A stretch of 64,000 bases of DNA, from NCBI RefSeq assembly GCF_030273125.1, contig NC_081517.1, positions 18,278,703-18,342,702 of the forward strand, written 5' to 3'. Under the pieces are notes generated by a model. It did not search any database. It had not been told where the DNA came from and worked only from the letters and a program-made list of their open reading frames with translations. Shown piece after piece: positions 63,790 to 64,000 of the stretch (position 1 is the stretch's first letter; the number at the start of each line of letters is the position of its first letter). Position numbers and translations under genes: made by a program. The stretch comes from Centropristis striata (taxonomy: Eukaryota; Chordata; Actinopteri; Perciformes; Serranidae).

Positions 63790-64000
63790 TTTGAGCAGTA
63801 GTGTATTTGAATTTTGCAGTTTCAGCACTGTGTGCTCTATTGTTATAGCTTTGTGACCAGAAGGTGACATCCAGCAATAGAAAATAGAAAATAGCAAAAT
63901 GAAAATAAGGTTGAAAATACAGGCAGGAGGAAGGGTCTCTGCAGACAGTGACACTGCCTCACACTTCTCGTATGTCATAAGTAATTATTGGGAGAAATAT
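63790..64000. other. End of window, no feature seen after the MITE terminus
   Basis: The first 17 bases complete the hAT-like copy B end. The rest is unassigned. Confidence 0.5.

Overview
The window looks like teleost fish DNA, most likely a percomorph. Genes are split into many short exons with GT-AG introns. (AC)n, (GATA)n and (AT)n microsatellites are abundant, and the mobile elements are of fish type: Tc1, hAT MITEs, tRNA-derived SINEs and a Rex1/CR1-like LINE. No operons, CRISPR arrays, viral genes or endogenous retroviruses were seen.

Positions 1-27,500 hold three genes, all encoding DEDD-type 3'-5' exonucleases. ERI2 lies on the minus strand (2,495 to 326, 8 coding exons, 256 aa). REXO5 lies on the plus strand (5,414 to 16,092, 18 coding exons, 818 aa). 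PARN lies on the minus strand (27,449 to 18,154, 25 coding exons, 657 aa). I built the exon models by hand from splice signals, reading-frame continuity and recalled vertebrate family sequences. Each coding sum is divisible by three and ends at a plausible stop. ERI2 and REXO5 diverge from a 2.9-kb region that carries a rearranged Tc1 transposon. REXO5 and PARN converge tail to tail. All three products are RNA-trimming enzymes: ERI2 is an ERI1-family exonuclease, REXO5 is a nuclear RNA exonuclease with RRMs, and PARN is the poly(A)-specific deadenylase. They share a catalytic fold and a general job (RNA 3'-end processing), but nothing here shows that they act as one system.

Positions 27,500-64,000 form about 36.5 kb with no gene I can support. 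The region holds layered mobile elements. Complete hAT-type MITEs with exact 8-bp target duplications are at 30,787-31,660 and 57,688-58,212; a third is in a PARN intron at 18,371-18,944. There is a hAT-like element with a SINE inside (50,947-51,703), a decayed LINE (54,128-54,905), and a second, inverted copy of the 1.4-kb element found in a REXO5 intron (39,628-41,005 versus 8,352-9,774).

The most unusual feature is a set of large inverted repeats with no recognisable coding capacity. One is a 2.5-kb near-perfect palindrome (61,290-63,789) with a tRNA-like promoter module in each arm. The second is a 1.6-kb palindrome (43,512-45,131), and the third a smaller inverted repeat (47,629-47,993). 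These are the best candidates for something undescribed.
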